DNA of 64,000 bases from Tubulanus polymorphus (taxonomy: Eukaryota > Nemertea > Palaeonemertea > Tubulaniformes > Tubulanidae). Made by a program: the position numbers and the translations under genes. Under the pieces are notes generated by a model. That model did not search any database. It was not told the origin of the DNA and saw only the letters and a program-made list of their open reading frames with translations. Every line of letters starts with the position of its first letter. Positions within the stretch are counted from its first letter, which is position 1. The stretch spans positions 30,938,650 to 31,002,649 of the forward strand of contig NC_134026.1 of NCBI RefSeq assembly GCF_964204645.1. Reading direction: 5' to 3'. Positions 22,608 to 36,084 of the stretch are shown in pieces.

Positions 22608-23669
22608 GTGAGTATAACACGTGAGATATTTGTGAAATTGGCACAAACCGCTTCAAACCTGATGAGCGTGCCCCGTTTGAACTGATCCGCATAAGACAAA
22701 TTACCACAAATACCAAAACCAGTAATTTCTCTCCAGCGCAGAAGCCAATTAGCCATCAGTAAGTCACGAATGATTTTTGTACCATTTTTCTGCCGGGAAG
22801 AAATTCTATATCGGTCGCGAGGGATTAGATGTAACCCTCCCGGACCGAACGCAAAATGGTGTCATGATTCCCAAACTCTTTGCGGCGATTACTTTGTTTC
22901 TCTTAATTCCTATCACGCAGTTGGCAAATTGACCAGATCGTCGTAATTGAGCTACATTTCGCCGTCGAAATGGTCTCATTCTATATCGCGGCCCCTTTAA
23001 CCGCTACTTTCTTAGTTTCCCCCCTCCCAATATCACCATTAAGTACAGTAATGCGGAATTCAGTATTTCAAAAAATGTGACTAATTATAGAATGATTTAA
23101 AAAACGACAGGACAAAAGTACTGGCTGGCAAACCATTTCGTTAGGGTTCTTTTTGTCGCCAAAATGAGCCTTTAGTTTTTACCTTTCGAACGGATAAGAT
23201 TTTGTAGACTTTAATCGTCGGGATGTCACCCGGGTGCCTTGTTATTGCTTCGATTTGCTTCACAAGCTTTGAAAAAAGGACATAAAAGAAAAAATGAAAT
23301 TAGTCTGGGATGCTAGTATTCTATCGACCAGCGAACCGCTCTCTCTCTCGAGTGTGAATAATTGGTTTAACTTAACGTCAGAAATCTGTTTGTCAATCTA
23401 ATATACAAATTCAATCGAAAACACAGGAATATCTGCAGGGCGATGTTTGCCAACTAATATTGTCTGTACAGTGATTTGTAGTGGGTTTTACCGCGACAAC
23501 AACAATATATGGACATAAACTAACAAACCATAATTATATTTCATTATACACTGTATATATTTATGCGTTCAAATCACATACGTCTAGACGCTGGGCCGCG
23601 TGTTCTGTTTGTTTGCTGTTTTATTAAGTGAATCTCCCTAGATTCGATTGATGTTGCATCCAAAATCAT

Positions 23670-23830
23670 CGAGCTACCCTCTCTTCCTCCCTCCCCTCTC
23701 TCTCTGTCCCCCATCTCTCATCTCCCGCTCTCCACCTCTCCCTCTTTCCCTCTCCCTCTCTCTCTCTCATCTTCACCCTCTATCCCTCTGTCTCATCTCG
23801 CATTATTTCTCTCTCTCTCCCATCTTGTTA
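23670..23830 (+). repeat. CT-rich low-complexity tract
   Basis: Pyrimidine-rich sequence (CCCTCTCTCTCTGTCCCCC and similar), the strand complement of the upstream polypurine type but much shorter. The 64-codon Ser/Leu/Pro frame across it is an artefact of composition. Confidence 0.75.
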
Positions 23831-24299
23831 CTAGAATGCTAACCCGACTACCCGGGAAAGAGTGCGTTTACGTGTCACAGATTATCTCAGATGTAAAGGG
23901 CTTCAGTTGTTGATATTTCAATCGTCAGTTTGAGTTGATTTGATCGAAGTCCTCGCGTAGCCGTGCGGTGTCTACCTCAAAACTTTGTAAATCGGGAATT
24001 CGATGGATTTATGGAAGTTTTCCCGTCGCGATCTGAATTTAACGAATTGATATTTTCTGTTGAGTTGGTCTTTACAAAAATCTACAAACAAGAGCGGAGT
24101 TTATATTCAAAAGCAGAACGTTCGGTTTCTGAGTAAAGACCCGCTTCATTAGGTGTGGAGAAAGTCTAAATAATGTATGAATTATTTATAGCGGGTTTTC
24201 ATATATCTATGGTATGGTTGTTCTACAATTCAGGCAACAGTCCAGCTCATTCCCTAGTATTGTAGATACCAGTGGGAGGAGGCCATAAAACTTAAAACT

Positions 24300-24480
24300 T
24301 TGAAAACCAATTGATGAAACACTCCAAGTCGTAGAGATAATATAAATCCCGTGTTAGGAATAAAAACAGTTCGAAATGTTTCCTTGGGCTGAAATTCACT
24401 CGATGTTTTGACTTTATCCAAATAGTCATCTTCAGGAATACAGGACTATAATAGGATACAGGAAATCATTGATAAAACAC
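24300..24480 (-). mobile_element. hammerhead-like repeat copy, reverse
   Basis: In reverse order the + strand shows the tail (TTGATGAAACACTCCAAG), GAAATGTTTCCTTGGGCTG, then GATGTTTTGACTTTATCC and GTCATCTTCAGG. The second core is mutated (GTTTTGAC for GTTTCGAC). A second tail fragment (TTGATAAAACACTGATG) follows at 24470. Confidence 0.55.
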
Positions 24481-25031
24481 TGATGATGAGTCAGTCAGTT
24501 AGTATAGAAAAATTGAAAATATACCAAGAAAACATTTTCGGTATCAATTTCGCTTCCCGAGTGTGGGATTTTTCTATTATTTCTATATAAAATCAAAGCT
24601 TCAGGCCGTACAATCGTTTCGCAATTTGTGAATCCTTAAAGATACATACAAAAATAGTTTGTAAAGGTGTTGAGCAGTATTTCATCCTAGCCGCAGAACC
24701 GAGTTGGCGTTATAACTGTCGCATTGACCTCGGGGAACCAAGGTCTCCTGATGTAATTCCTGATTAGCATTGCTCTTCACACTCAGTAGCTGTGTAAATA
24801 TCGGCCAGGATGTGCATATGAGCCACATCTGTGCCGCGTCCTTTCATGGGAACTAGAAATATTGAATATTTCTGTAAAAGGCTTCCATTATAGATTTACA
24901 TTAATTCAGCGACAAGGTAAATTTATATTTACCTTTTAGCAGGAAGGGATTAATCGCCTTATAAACACATTGAATATAAACCTCGCTTGCCGCATACAGT
25001 TTACACGGTCCGAGAGCTGGCTGTCTCGCTG

Positions 25032-25353
25032 TACCGTACAGTGCTGCCGCTATGCTCATCGTTAGCGGATTTTTCGTACACTAACAGGAACTAACTCTGG
25101 CAATCGACGGGTGGCGCCATCGATTACCAAAATTCAAGTTTTTTAATTCACAATTTACCTTGTTCCTAAACATCGAAATATGTGTTTATACTACCAGAGC
25201 CCTTTCATGCTAATGTTTGAACATTCTGCTAATGTTTGAGAATAGCGGCAGCACTTTACGGTATAGTTCAACAGGACCCACGACTGCCACAGTCGGCTCG
25301 TATTAGTGTATGAAAAGTCCGCTAACGTTGAGCATAGCGGCAGCACTATACGG
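25032..25353. mobile_element. foldback element with ~53-bp arms (AGCGGCAGCAC family)
   Basis: The left arm at 25032-25084 (ACCGTACAGTGCTGCCGC and following) is the inverse of the right arm at 25302-25353 (GCATAGCGGCAGCACTATAC at its core), with about six mismatches in 53 bp. A partial third copy of the right arm lies at 25226-25258. The same ~80-bp sequence is present twice in direct orientation at 43.81-43.98 kb. No coding capacity. Confidence 0.7.
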
Positions 25354-27059
25354 TTTAATGAGGATCGCCTAAAAAACTTTCCTCCGTAACAAATATTGAG
25401 TCCTTTATTTCAGGCATACCTAAAACGAACAAATGAAAGTCCTAGGGCCCCATTTTGGGAATCAGTGTTTTGAATTACTTCAAACATTATTGTCGTTAAC
25501 TGATTTGGAATGCAGGTGTGTAAGGCGGTATAAAAATGAAAATTATTTAATCAATAGATAAAGACATATAGAAGCAAAAGAGTTCATTATTCAACTATCC
25601 CTATATATAGAATCTGCTGAAGATAGAGATAGTTCATACAGTTTTCCAAAAGTAGACCAGACAACGATAGCTGGTTGAACTATAATTGAACAGATCGCTG
25701 TCACCAGTAGCAATAGTAATTGTACCCGACATTTCATCTCGCACCGTTCTCTTTTTCATACTCGACTCACATTTATTACGTTCTGGAATTAAATTTCACT
25801 GAGATTACTGATTGTATCGTGTACCACAGATTGTTCTCTACGTCTGTTCTTTAGAAGTCTTGGGTACCACGAAATTACAAGCAGAAAATGCTCCAGATAA
25901 GAAGCTTTAGCATTCTTTTGATGGCTTTATAAATGCCGGGAAGTCGCCTTCACAAAATCTTCGCGTAGAATAGAAATATCGTGAATATTCTATCCCCAGA
26001 TATGTGACACGATACACAGATATGTGAAAAATCAACGGATTACAAAGTATATATCTTGTCTTATGAATGTTAAATGTTTCAATCCATAGTCTACAACTAC
26101 ACGTACTTTACAATAATATGAGAAATCTGTGCAAGAATTTGAGAGAAACTCATGAAATCAGAATAATTTCGTCGTTACAAGAAGCCTTAGTGACATCACT
26201 CATTACCTCTTATACGTATTCGGTGTATCAGAATGGACTGGCGGGTAAACAATTGAGGGATTACTAAAAAGGACATTAAATTTGGAATTGAAACCATTCT
26301 TGAAAACACTTCAAAACGATTGTTCGTACGCGTGGTAACGTTTGTTAGAACTGATTTATCAATTTATATATTTGGAGAAATTAACTTCACAAGGTCACAA
26401 TAACACACTGCTCTTTACCCGGGCACTCTCTCGAGTGAGTATCCACCTCGAGGAGAATGCAATAAAAGTTGCGTCGAAAAGACATTTGATATCAATCTAT
26501 CTTTGTCGTGAATTTGTTCGTACCTTGGGGATTTAACTCGCTGTAAATTTTTGTCAGAAAAATGAATAGCCCCATCGGGTTGAGTTGATATTTGTGCTGA
26601 TTAACAACTGGTGCTGTTCGCCTGTTCTTACTGTGAACCAGTTCATAATGAATATTATCTAATCCACTGAACCCGGGTGAATAAATCAATCAGTGTTAGT
26701 CAGTCGAGATAATACATCGAATTTCACTCATTTCCAAGTCGAAACGCATCGGAAATACACGCGTTTTTAACAACGCCATCTATCAAACTCATATTTTGAA
26801 ATTTAAGCAGAAAATCGGTTAACACAAATCATTATACTGGTAGACATATGATAGGCCATCATGCGCAAGTCTGAGAGGCAAGAAAGCCGGCCATTCGACG
26901 TCCAGTGTGACGTATATAATCCAATCCAATTCCAATGCTTTGTGAACATTACGCCTGACAATAGACTATGTACTCATTTAAACGATTGAAAATCTACTTA
27001 TTAGATCAAATATCAAAGGACAAGACACTAGAATTAGGTTTAAATCTGACGCGTTCTCT

Positions 27060-27086
27060 ATTGAGACTGAAATGTTCAGTCTCAAT
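27060..27086. repeat. 12-bp perfect hairpin with ATG loop
   Basis: ATTGAGACTGAA (27060-27071) and TTCAGTCTCAAT (27075-27086) are perfectly complementary around a 3-nt loop. The function is unknown and the arms are too short for a miRNA precursor. Confidence 0.6.
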
Positions 27087-27956
27087 TTTTGATTCATTCG
27101 ATAAAGTTCGTTTTTATCTTGTCTAAACTCGTAGGCTATAATTCAGTTATCTATTCCTTGAGTCTGAGTGCGCGGGCTATTTCTCTTTGGTGTCTGACCT
27201 TCTCGTTATGATCTGAAGCCAAACCTGACGAATCCTGATCATTACTACTAATAAATCTTATGGCTTGAACGAAATTTCGAAAATAATCTGCTCCGTTTTT
27301 TCCGTGTTTGGAACTTCACGCGAGAAACCATCATAAACTGCATCGCACCGAGTAGACTGCAATTATTAATCTCTCGAGTAATGAGCTGTGTTAGTCTGAA
27401 TAACCCGACCCCATCAACAGTCTGTGACACGGAATCGACAACCTCACAAAAAAATCTGCCGCATGTTACCATGTCCTCCCTTGAGGCTTGTGCAATCAAA
27501 GTTTAATTCATTCCAAGATGGCGATATCGCACTGCTCGCTATCATCTCTCAAATATCGATAGAATGAATCAGATATTATGTTGATTTTAAAAATACGGTC
27601 ATTGCACAAATTCGTTTGCTTGTGCACTTTGAGAACGTATCTGAAAAATAGAAAGATATCCGATACAACTTGAGGAGTAATGAATATTTGCGCGGAAGAA
27701 TCTGATGCCAGAAGATGAAGGGTATAGAATTGATGCGTCAATCGTTAACATTGAGAAAGAGCTGGTTAATTATCTGAGCTTCAAGCGAAAAACTGATATT
27801 TCACAAACACTTTTACGATAGAAGAGTTGATAACGATATATCACGATATAGCTCGCTGAAATCTCAAACTGTATTATGATATCAGATTTAATGCTATATT
27901 TCCAATAACAGTTTTTATTCATTAAAAAGACACCTACTATATTTCGACAAATGTTC

Positions 27957-28100
27957 ACCAAGAACCTTAGTGTCTGATGTTGGTTACACTAGGATCGTAG
28001 AGCGACGGAGATCACGTGGAGACAACCACTGCCAGGACTGGGTGAAGATAATTGAAGTAGGGCACTTTAAAGGTTGTTCGAAGTACGAATACTATACTTC
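27957..28100 (+). repeat. degenerate direct repeat flanking the 28.2-kb element
   Basis: CAAGAACCTTAGTGTCTGATG and GCCAGGACTGGGTGAAGATAA here match, imperfectly, CAAGAACCTAAGTCTCTGATG and GCCAGGACTGGGTGGAGATAA at 28628-28720. The two copies bracket the foldback element. Confidence 0.45.
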
Positions 28101-28171
28101 AGTAGCTTGTAGTAATCAGACTGATGATACCTGTACACTATTACCTGTTTCATATTTTAGAGTTGACACTA

Positions 28172-28570
28172 CTAATGTCTATTTATTAATGGATGAGACC
28201 TGTTTTTCTGGGATATTTTGCTTACTTTTTGGGGTACATACCTCATTTTTGTCTTAACAGAATGCCAAAAGTCGCGGACAACAACTGAATATCCGATATA
28301 TTTCCAGTTCTGTACCAATTAGATGGATTGGCAAAAAGACTCCTTAAGTCCAGTGGAATGAGAGAGAAAATCCTCCATTTTGTGAAATTTCTTGAATTTT
28401 TACATTGTCACCATGCCTACGAAATGAAGTTATTTTTCTTGTGGGGTCTCAACAACTAATCAGGGTGGCGTAGGCATGGTAACAATGTTCAAATCCAAGA
28501 AATTTGACAAAATGGAGGATTTTCTCTCTCATTCAACTGGACTTAAGGAGTCTTTTTGCCAATCCATCTA
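28172..28570. mobile_element. foldback element with ~100-bp inverted arms
   Basis: The left arm (TAGATGGATTGGCAAAAAGA at 28320, through CACCATGCCTACG) and right arm (CGTAGGCATGG at about 28470, to CCAATCCATCTA at 28570) are near-perfect inverted repeats around a ~55-bp loop. Positions 28172-28522 recur almost identically at 36319-36669, so the mobile or duplicated unit also includes ~145 bp upstream of the left arm. No protein is encoded. Confidence 0.8.
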
Positions 28571-29467
28571 TTAGGTTAATACGACTCCTCTTAAGATTGA
28601 ACCTAACACCTCTTGATAAAACTTTAGCAAGAACCTAAGTCTCTGATGTACCACAGTTGGGTAGACTAGGACCAGACACAGCCACACTGCACCCGCCAGG
28701 ACTGGGTGGAGATAAAACGAATCTACGTTTCTATCGGTATTGAACTTATTTCAAAGGTGGAATGATTCGTTCTCTTAAACTAACAATAGAAACAGTTAGA
28801 ATGCGCGCGCGTGCATTGGAATTTAGATTGGTTGAATGTTTTAAATCAGATCAGTTCCAGTTTGAATCTGTCAGTCACGTGTTCACGCCATGTTGACAGC
28901 TCGAAATCCGAGTTGATTTTCGCGCTGTGGACGAGAGACAAAATACATCGCTTAAAACAACAACAAGATTTTGCAATACTTCCTTGTTTTGCGCCACATG
29001 TTCGGTTCTCAGACACAGTATGAAACCGTTCCTTGGGAAGAAAGACGTTTCTTATACGAAAAGAAATTCTTGATTTTCAAGTCTGTATCATTCTGCGAAT
29101 TGCTAAAATGTAGTTACGAAATAATCTATAAATAATCAAAATAGTCAAACTTAATCGCCAACACTGTGTACTGGGTTTTTGTATTGGTTTTAGAGTCGTG
29201 AGTTTTGACTCGATATGAAACCCGTGACACAAGCAAAAACTGTTCTTTTCTTGTGGAAACGTTTTCGATGTGTTTTTGTTATTCTGTGAGCTTTGAAGTC
29301 AAAACAGGAAAATGCCGAACAGAAAAACGTTTTTGCAAAACAAGCACCTGTTTGATTCGCATAGAATCCCGTTATGCCGTTTGCGTTGGGAGTCAAGAGT
29401 CAGATTTAGCATAGATACCCCTGTTTCATTCGGTTCTGAGTCTATATTCTAATTGTGTAAAAATCCT

Positions 29468-29596
29468 GGGGCCAGTTGCACAGTCATGGCTTAGAAGACT
29501 TTTCAAAGACCATCTTAGTTCTAAAGCATATCTAACAACTTAAGACCAGTCTTAGACCAATTTTGGACTTAAGTCACGACTGTGCAACTTGAGCCC
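29468..29596. mobile_element. MITE-like element, GGGGCCAGTTGCACAGTC termini
   Basis: Inverted ends GGGGCCAGTTGCACAGTC (29468-29485) and GACTGTGCAACTTGAGCCC (29578-29596). The interior has CTTAAGACCAGTCTTAGACC, as in the 1499-1636 element. Confidence 0.7.
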
Positions 29597-30993
29597 TGAG
29601 GTACAATATTGACTTAAATAGTAATCAGTAGGATTTTGATCCTATAACCAATCTAATAAATTAGATTTAAAGCTGATTTTTGAATTCAAGTCACGCCTGA
29701 ACCGCTCCGAACACACCAGCGACGAGTTCTCAGCTGAGGCGTTCTGCTAGAATGGACTGTGAGATTCTATTGTTACTTTGTGATAAATTATTGTAAGCCG
29801 GAAGACAAACTACGACAGCAACGCGTAATAATTTTAAGCCGTTCTTATAATAATAACCGTGAAATGTTCAACGGATTAAATTAGAAGCATTTTGAAAAGA
29901 CATATATATAGAGCTATTGCAGCTGACGTCACACAACGCGTCATACTGGACGACAAGCACAAGTTGATAATTATGTGTGGGCCCCATGTGTAAAATTCAG
30001 TCGATTTTAGTTCCTGGGCCCAGTTTATGGACTGGAATCAACTTAGGCCCAATAACTCAATTCATTTTCAATTGAGTTGATACTTATCTATAAAACTACA
30101 GCTCCTGAGATGTCGAGTAGGCACACTATTATGTGGTCTCCGGACTGAAAAAAGTCTTCTGCTCAAGTGCAAAAAACTGCGAGTATCTGGTTATTCGGTT
30201 AGTCTCAGAGAATCTCAGCTGACAAATTCTGTTACGAGGATAATATAATCAACCGTTAAGTTGTTAACGTTGTTATCAAGATATTGGCATTGAGATTTAA
30301 TATCCCCGGATGAGAGGTAATCGCAAAATTATGGCGATACAAAACAAATTTATTGTGTTCGACCACTTGGGAAATTTCAGCGCTATTTCACGATTGTCGT
30401 GGAAAGAAAGTAAATTCTAGCAATTTCTGGCTAATTTCGAAATTCCGTGTTAGACGAAATCGAATAAAGAATTCTTCCCTTTGCGACGTGCGGAGGTGAG
30501 GCTTTTTGACTGGTAGCAAATAAGATTGATTTTTTTCGGATGGAATAAAAGCTCGCAAGCTTTCAAACTGGTTTATACGGACAGACAGATGAAAAAATGC
30601 ATTCATCGATTTTGTCATGAGAAAAAAAACTTACCGAAAGTTGTATATGGGTTTATTAATTAGGTGGTCGCCATTTCCTTATATGGAATGAGGAGTCACG
30701 TTCCAGACATGTTGGTAATCAGTATTGGTTACTGTTTAATGTATAGGCTCGTACTGTGTGCAACTAACCATCTTCTATCATGCTCAATCATTTTGTCAAC
30801 TTATGTTTAATGGACAGGACTCACGCTAATAGATTCACCAGACTACGACTCGGTTGCATTTTGCGACGCGAATCTTTTGCTCGGGCGGCTATGTGGCTTA
30901 ATAAGGCAGGTTTGAACGTATACCGGGCCTTGCGTTTATAGTCGTGTAATCGAGTAAAAAGTTGTTATTAGATCTCAAGATTGGTTAGATGAA

Positions 30994-31030
30994 CCAGGGA
31001 AGTGAGATGGGTCTCATCACACTTCCCTGG
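30994..31030. repeat. strong 37-nt hairpin
   Basis: CCAGGGAAGTG-A-GATG, loop GGTCT, CATC-A-CACTTCCCTGG: 15 base pairs with a single A/A mismatch. Flanks contain AGATCTCAAGA and TTAGATCTTA words that could extend a weak outer stem. It could be a small foldback or a structured RNA; no family is recognised. Confidence 0.6.
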
Positions 31031-31764
31031 ATGAACTATAGAATCGATTATTGTGGGTTTCTTAGATCTTAGTCTTGATCGCTTCTATCAGGTTAACGGA
31101 ATAGGTAAGAGTATATTCTGGCCGAGACAAACGCATCAGAAGGGAATTACGGAATTGGTAAAGACCAACCCGCGAAAGCCTTAATTTTTGCACAAAATTT
31201 GGCTAGGTTTGTACCTCCATGCTACGGACCCGTAATTAAAACCTGCCTAACTCGTTTGAGATATCTTCTCGTGAAGAAAACTAAGTCACGTTTTCGTATT
31301 CTCGCTTCACTGGCCTTCATTTATCTTTAAACACTTGTTGGTTTGTAAACCACGCGCGTTGAGAGAGGATAGGAAAGTAGGAAAAAGTACACCGATAACG
31401 TGGTTCGTTCGATGTTTCAATATCTGCGATGATGTCGAACAGTTTTTCCAGCGGCGACGAATCTATTCATTAATCAGTGTTTTATAGAGATTATGCTTTA
31501 ATGAAATTTTAACGTTTCTATCCGGAAGTGACGCCGTTAGTAGAATAATGAGATATAAAGGCAGTAGATTAGCGGTAACTGCGCTTTATATCGGCTTCCT
31601 TCGTGTGTACCGATACCACGCAGTATAAAAGATGCGTGATAATTAGAAAGAGAAGAATTTTGGGCTTTCCTAAGTCTGTTATCCCCCTTTTTAACGTTTT
31701 GTCGGAAAGGATGATATTAAATCCCCGCACGATAAGGATGAAAGGAAAAGTGCGAAAAGTTTCC

Positions 31765-31895
31765 TTGAGTTCAGTATTCCTGAAAATGACTATGATTTTG
31801 ATAAAGTCGATTTTCGGACTATTTTTCCTGCTGACAGTGGGATTATCGATATTAATATTCCTCGCGGATAGAATGTTTCATCAATGGTTGTTAGA
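31765..31895 (+). mobile_element. degenerate hammerhead-like repeat copy
   Basis: TTCCTTGAGTTCAGTATTCC, CTGAAAATGACTATGATTTTG, AAAGTCGATTTTCGGAC and GAATGTTTCATCAATGG follow the family order, but both core motifs are mutated. Confidence 0.5.
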
Positions 31896-31935
31896 AAATG
31901 ATAGTAATCAGAGCTGAACCGTGAACTTTATAGTT

Positions 31936-32095
31936 TTTACCCCCGGGGGTTAACTCAATTAAAAATGAATTGTGTAGTAAACTCAATTAAAAATGAATCA
32001 AATTTACCCGTGGCGTTGTGTTTAGCCCCTTGGTCGAGTTTTATGGGATTGTTATACGTATTAACTTTAACCCGGGGGTTTAAACTGAATTCCAC
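31936..32095. repeat. MITE-like fragment with GGGGGTTAACTCAATT repeats
   Basis: ACTCAATTAAAAATGAAT is duplicated at 31952 and 31980. CCCGGGGGTTAACTC near 31943 and TTAACCCGGGGGTTTAAACT near 32069 share the CCCGGGGGTTTAA-type word found in MITE-like sequences at 14.78 kb. Confidence 0.4.
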
Positions 32096-32214
32096 TTCCA
32101 GTCTATTAGAATAAAACCCCTGAAGTTTATGACTCGCCCTGAGTAGTCAAACATAACTATTGATACAAATACAAATGGTTGTTTTTGCTGCCGCGACTCA
32201 AAAACACCCGTAGG

Positions 32215-32556
32215 ACTGCGGCAAGCGAGTTGCCGGTGATGCTGTATGTGGGTGGGAGCTGCGGCGAGCGAGTTGCCGGTGATGCTGTATGTGGGTGGGA
32301 GCTGCGGTGAGCGAGTTGCCGGTGATGCTGTATGTGGGTGGGAGCTGCGGTGAGCGAGTTGCCGGTGATGCTGTATGTGGGTGGGAGCTGCGGCGAGCGA
32401 GTTGCCGGTGATGCTGTATGTGGGTGGGAGCTGCGGCGAGCGAGTTGACGGTGATGCTGTATGTGGGTGGGAGCTGCGGCGAGCGAGTTGCCGGTGATGC
32501 TGTTTGTGGGTGGGAGCTGCGGCGAGCGAGTTGCCGGTGATGCTGTTTGTGGGTGG
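32215..32556 (+). repeat. 43-bp minisatellite, eight copies
   Basis: GAGTTGCCGGTGATGCTG recurs at 32227, 32270, 32313, 32356, 32399, 32442, 32485 and 32528, exactly 43 bp apart, followed by TATGTGGGTGGGAGCTGCGG. The period is not a multiple of three, and the long - strand frames simply cycle through reading frames of the repeat. It is GC-richer than its surroundings. Confidence 0.9.
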
Positions 32557-33393
32557 AGATCGAATAAAGACATCTTGTCACTTTCCATATTTCCGTCAGG
32601 TTTACTCGTCGGTGATTCAATACGACACGAGTTTGTCGTCATCAGCGAATACACCGTGATGTGTCTCCGATGATTTAAGTGCCGGGTCCAGATCGGACGC
32701 CAGTTTTAGAGGAGGTGGTTTACAAGGGTTTATCCTCTACTCACAGTGATCAGATGTAAACTCGTGAGCCGAGGCTAATAGTGTAGAGACTATTAGGATG
32801 AACGCATGCCGCTGAAAGAGATCTGATCAACAGGGAATGATTGAATACATCTCATGGGTTTTACCGTCAAATAACGGTTGATGAATCGAGTTTTCTGAAG
32901 ACAGGTGCCTTAACGGCGTCTGTGCCTGCGATGGCAGGTGCTAGCATCGCCGCAAGATAAATGGACAGTCACGTGACCTGAATACCCGATCATTGGATGG
33001 TGGTTTTTCTGGCAGGTGATTTCAGGAAGTTCACTGATACATCATTAGGTTATATATGATTCATTATTAACTGCTTTCAAGCGATTCGTAACGACTATGG
33101 TTCCCTGCTTCATTGTCGATATATATCCGTCAATTATATTTTCATGTTCTCTGACTACTATATTGAGATAAGATTAAGAGACTGATTAAGTAATACTATA
33201 TCATACAAACCAGGGGTTGTATCTAAGATAAGAACACTACGAGCTAAATAATATGACCAACATGACATTTTTGGCGCCATAAATAGAAATTTAAAAGATT
33301 AGAAAATGAATTTATTTTCCAGCTCTACGGACTCTCTATATAGAGGCCATGTTAGAAAGTTACTTTTTGAACGAAAAAAAAATTTAAAAGAAA

Positions 33394-33430
33394 CGACTTG
33401 TCGGACTCTCTTCAGAGACCACTGTCAGGT
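33394..33430 (-). repeat. decayed hammerhead-like foldback relic
   Basis: On the - strand CCTGACAGTGGTCTCTGAAG then AGAGTCCGACAAGTCG: the same layout as the 44.16-kb element, with CTGACAG for CTGANGA and GACAA for GAAAC. Stem II (GGTCTCT/AGAGTCC) is retained. Confidence 0.4.
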
Positions 33431-33923
33431 TCTATTTCGACGTCTGAGAATAGCTGTTCTGCTATTGCTTTGAACTGTTGATGAAACTTGATGCTAGTTG
33501 TATGAACTTATAAATATACCGCCGATAAAGCCACTCCGTAAAACAACAGACACTAATTGTAACTTCACTAATGATCAGACCAGACTGTTTTTTTTCCTGT
33601 TACGAAATTATTTCCTAGAAATAGTTTGAATGATCCGCGAAGATCTGATGAGGTAAGATTAGTGCCTTGATCGAGTGTGTACCCTCAGGATAGCTCTTAG
33701 ATAGCTCTACTATTCATCATGTCTCTGACAGATAGTTTGCAGCCAGTAATTCCTCTTCTCCAGACGACAGTGAAAAAGGTCTTCACGAACCTTCTTCCTT
33801 CTAGTTTAAGTTTACTTCGGAAAACTTTTCGTTCACGTAATAAGTAAAAAACCCACGCCGTGTTCAAAATGTACGAGATTAAAAGCAAATATCATTATTA
33901 AAGAAATTAAAACCAAAACACAC

Positions 33924-33960
33924 GATATTTCGAACTCTCTCTAGAGACCATCGTCAGGTG
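33924..33960 (-). repeat. hammerhead-like core relic
   Basis: On the - strand CCTGACGATGGTCTCTAGAG then AGAGTTCGAAATATCG. It keeps CTGACGA and GAAA, but the GAAAC.GUC segment has drifted to GAAATATC. Confidence 0.45.
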
Positions 33961-36084
33961 TGCTGCATTCCAACGAAAAATATTCCGTTCGAAGGAAATG
34001 CTTTTCGTTCCCACGAAAAGAATATATTTATTATGAAAATGAATATATCGTAGAAAAGGGCCAAGCTGAAGGGAAAATGTGAGGGTGAATGTTTGGGAAA
34101 ATGTGATCTGAAAAGATGCAATCTCCGGCAGGATTAGAGTAAAAACGTCCAGGTTTTAAAGGCTTTCGTCTTGACAAAAAGTGCAACGTCTATTGGGAAG
34201 GCAGGGATGCGTTCCACGTGTTGTTGTGAGTTTAGAATTAAACACTTACTCAGCTCAATAACTGTTGAACTGAATCTAAAGGTTCAGACCTCCGATAATA
34301 CCCTGCACAGAACATTCTAACGACACGATATCTAAAACTTCCCCTCTCTGCCCTCGTAACCGAAACAGTCCTCATCCGGTATTAGGCGTACTTTCATCAG
34401 AAACAACGCGCGATACAAAACAAAAAAAAGGAATTGGCCAATTTTGCGAGAACAACTGAACGACGTCGCAGAGAAATGAAATTGGCGCAGCGCAAGACGA
34501 TAATAATGTGATAATGAAAGGAAGCTGACGCGCAGATTGTGCTGTTGAGATCCGAAGAAAGATTTGTCTCTGAGGTAGAAATCCAGTAATTCAAAGGTAA
34601 CCTGTCATTGGCTCATGCGTGACAGATCATGCGTTTATACCAACACCGACATAACAACATACAACATACAACATGCAACATGCAACACCCCATACAGTTA
34701 CTGTAAATCGGATTACTATTAGGGACTGCGCCCAGATTTCTACAAATTAAGTAAAATCCGAATTACGAAGAATTGTTAACACGGTTCCAGGTTAATTGGA
34801 CCAAATATTTCATCCGAATTAAATGAAAATCCGGATTTTAAAATTCTAATTATTAAGCGAGTTCTACCATACATGGCTATAAACGGGAGAATTCATGAAT
34901 TCATATACAGACCTCTTAACCGTCGATAGTAATAACTGTAATAATTGTAGGCGCCAATAATGATGAAGAGCATCCGAAAAGATGCCACCACAGACTGTTT
35001 TCAAATATATAGTAAAATCTAAAATGGAAAAATTCTTCTGATAAAATGATTTAATCATTAATATTATTACAGTTATTACCGTGATTAAGTCGGAATTAAA
35101 TGCCCACCGGGCGATAAAAAAAACCATAAAATTCAATTTAGAAAATTGTATGGTTTATAAAGCATGATTTCAAGGTTTAGACAAAAATGTATTATTATAC
35201 ATGATTATGGAATTTCATATAAAACGGATTATAAATATTCTATCAATGAAATATTGTCCAGAGTTCAACTTTCAAATTAGATCATCCATGATCAACAACT
35301 ATTTAATCAAACGTGAACAATATGAGGGCAACAAACTACGGACTTAAACACTGGCAATGACGTCACTACAATCAAGTTCAAAAGGGTCAATGCTTCAGCT
35401 CTGACATAGATAATAGAAGAAGGACGCTGCAAAGATGAATAAAAGCGACAATAGGACAATGCGAAGATCTACAAAATAAAAATACTGGCAATTTGACTCG
35501 TCAAAGGGGTTCAAAAAGTCACTGCTTCAATGGATGAAGGATTAAGGACGTTGCATAAAGCCAAATAAAAACGCAATGTCAGAGCTAGGTTCAAAAAAGT
35601 CACTGCCGAAATAAATGTGTTATGATGAAGGTGAATGTGATCACGTAATCCAACGACTGGATGGCGCATCACAAGCGTGAACATTGATCTGTGATAGATG
35701 ATGAATTCTGTTTGGCTGATAAATGCCCTGTCCAGTTTATATCACCCATTTGGCAACTGACAACATCTACGCCGGCGTCAAAGCTTATACCAAGCGCATG
35801 ATTCTAGATATGAAATTTGATGGATACGATTGCGCAGAGACTATTCGCAAATCAGTGACTGACCCTCCATCGCTTTCTGAGCTACATCAATACATCAATT
35901 TTTTCATATATCATGAGTAAATGTAAAGACAGATCGTATTTTGAAGGTTAACTTGATTTTATCAAGTACGAGCTTTCACTTCAAGTGTGAGCAGTAGCTT
36001 ACATTCATTTACTCGATGAGAAGATGATTCACGTTGTGTTAATCTGGTGTAGAATTAATACAACCAGACCAGTAGTACCTGATC

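Noticed and set aside
32157-32654. long - strand frames with HRQLARRSSHPHTASP-type repeats
   Set aside because: 43-bp period cycles the reading frame; same peptide appears in two frames, so it is a repeat artefact.
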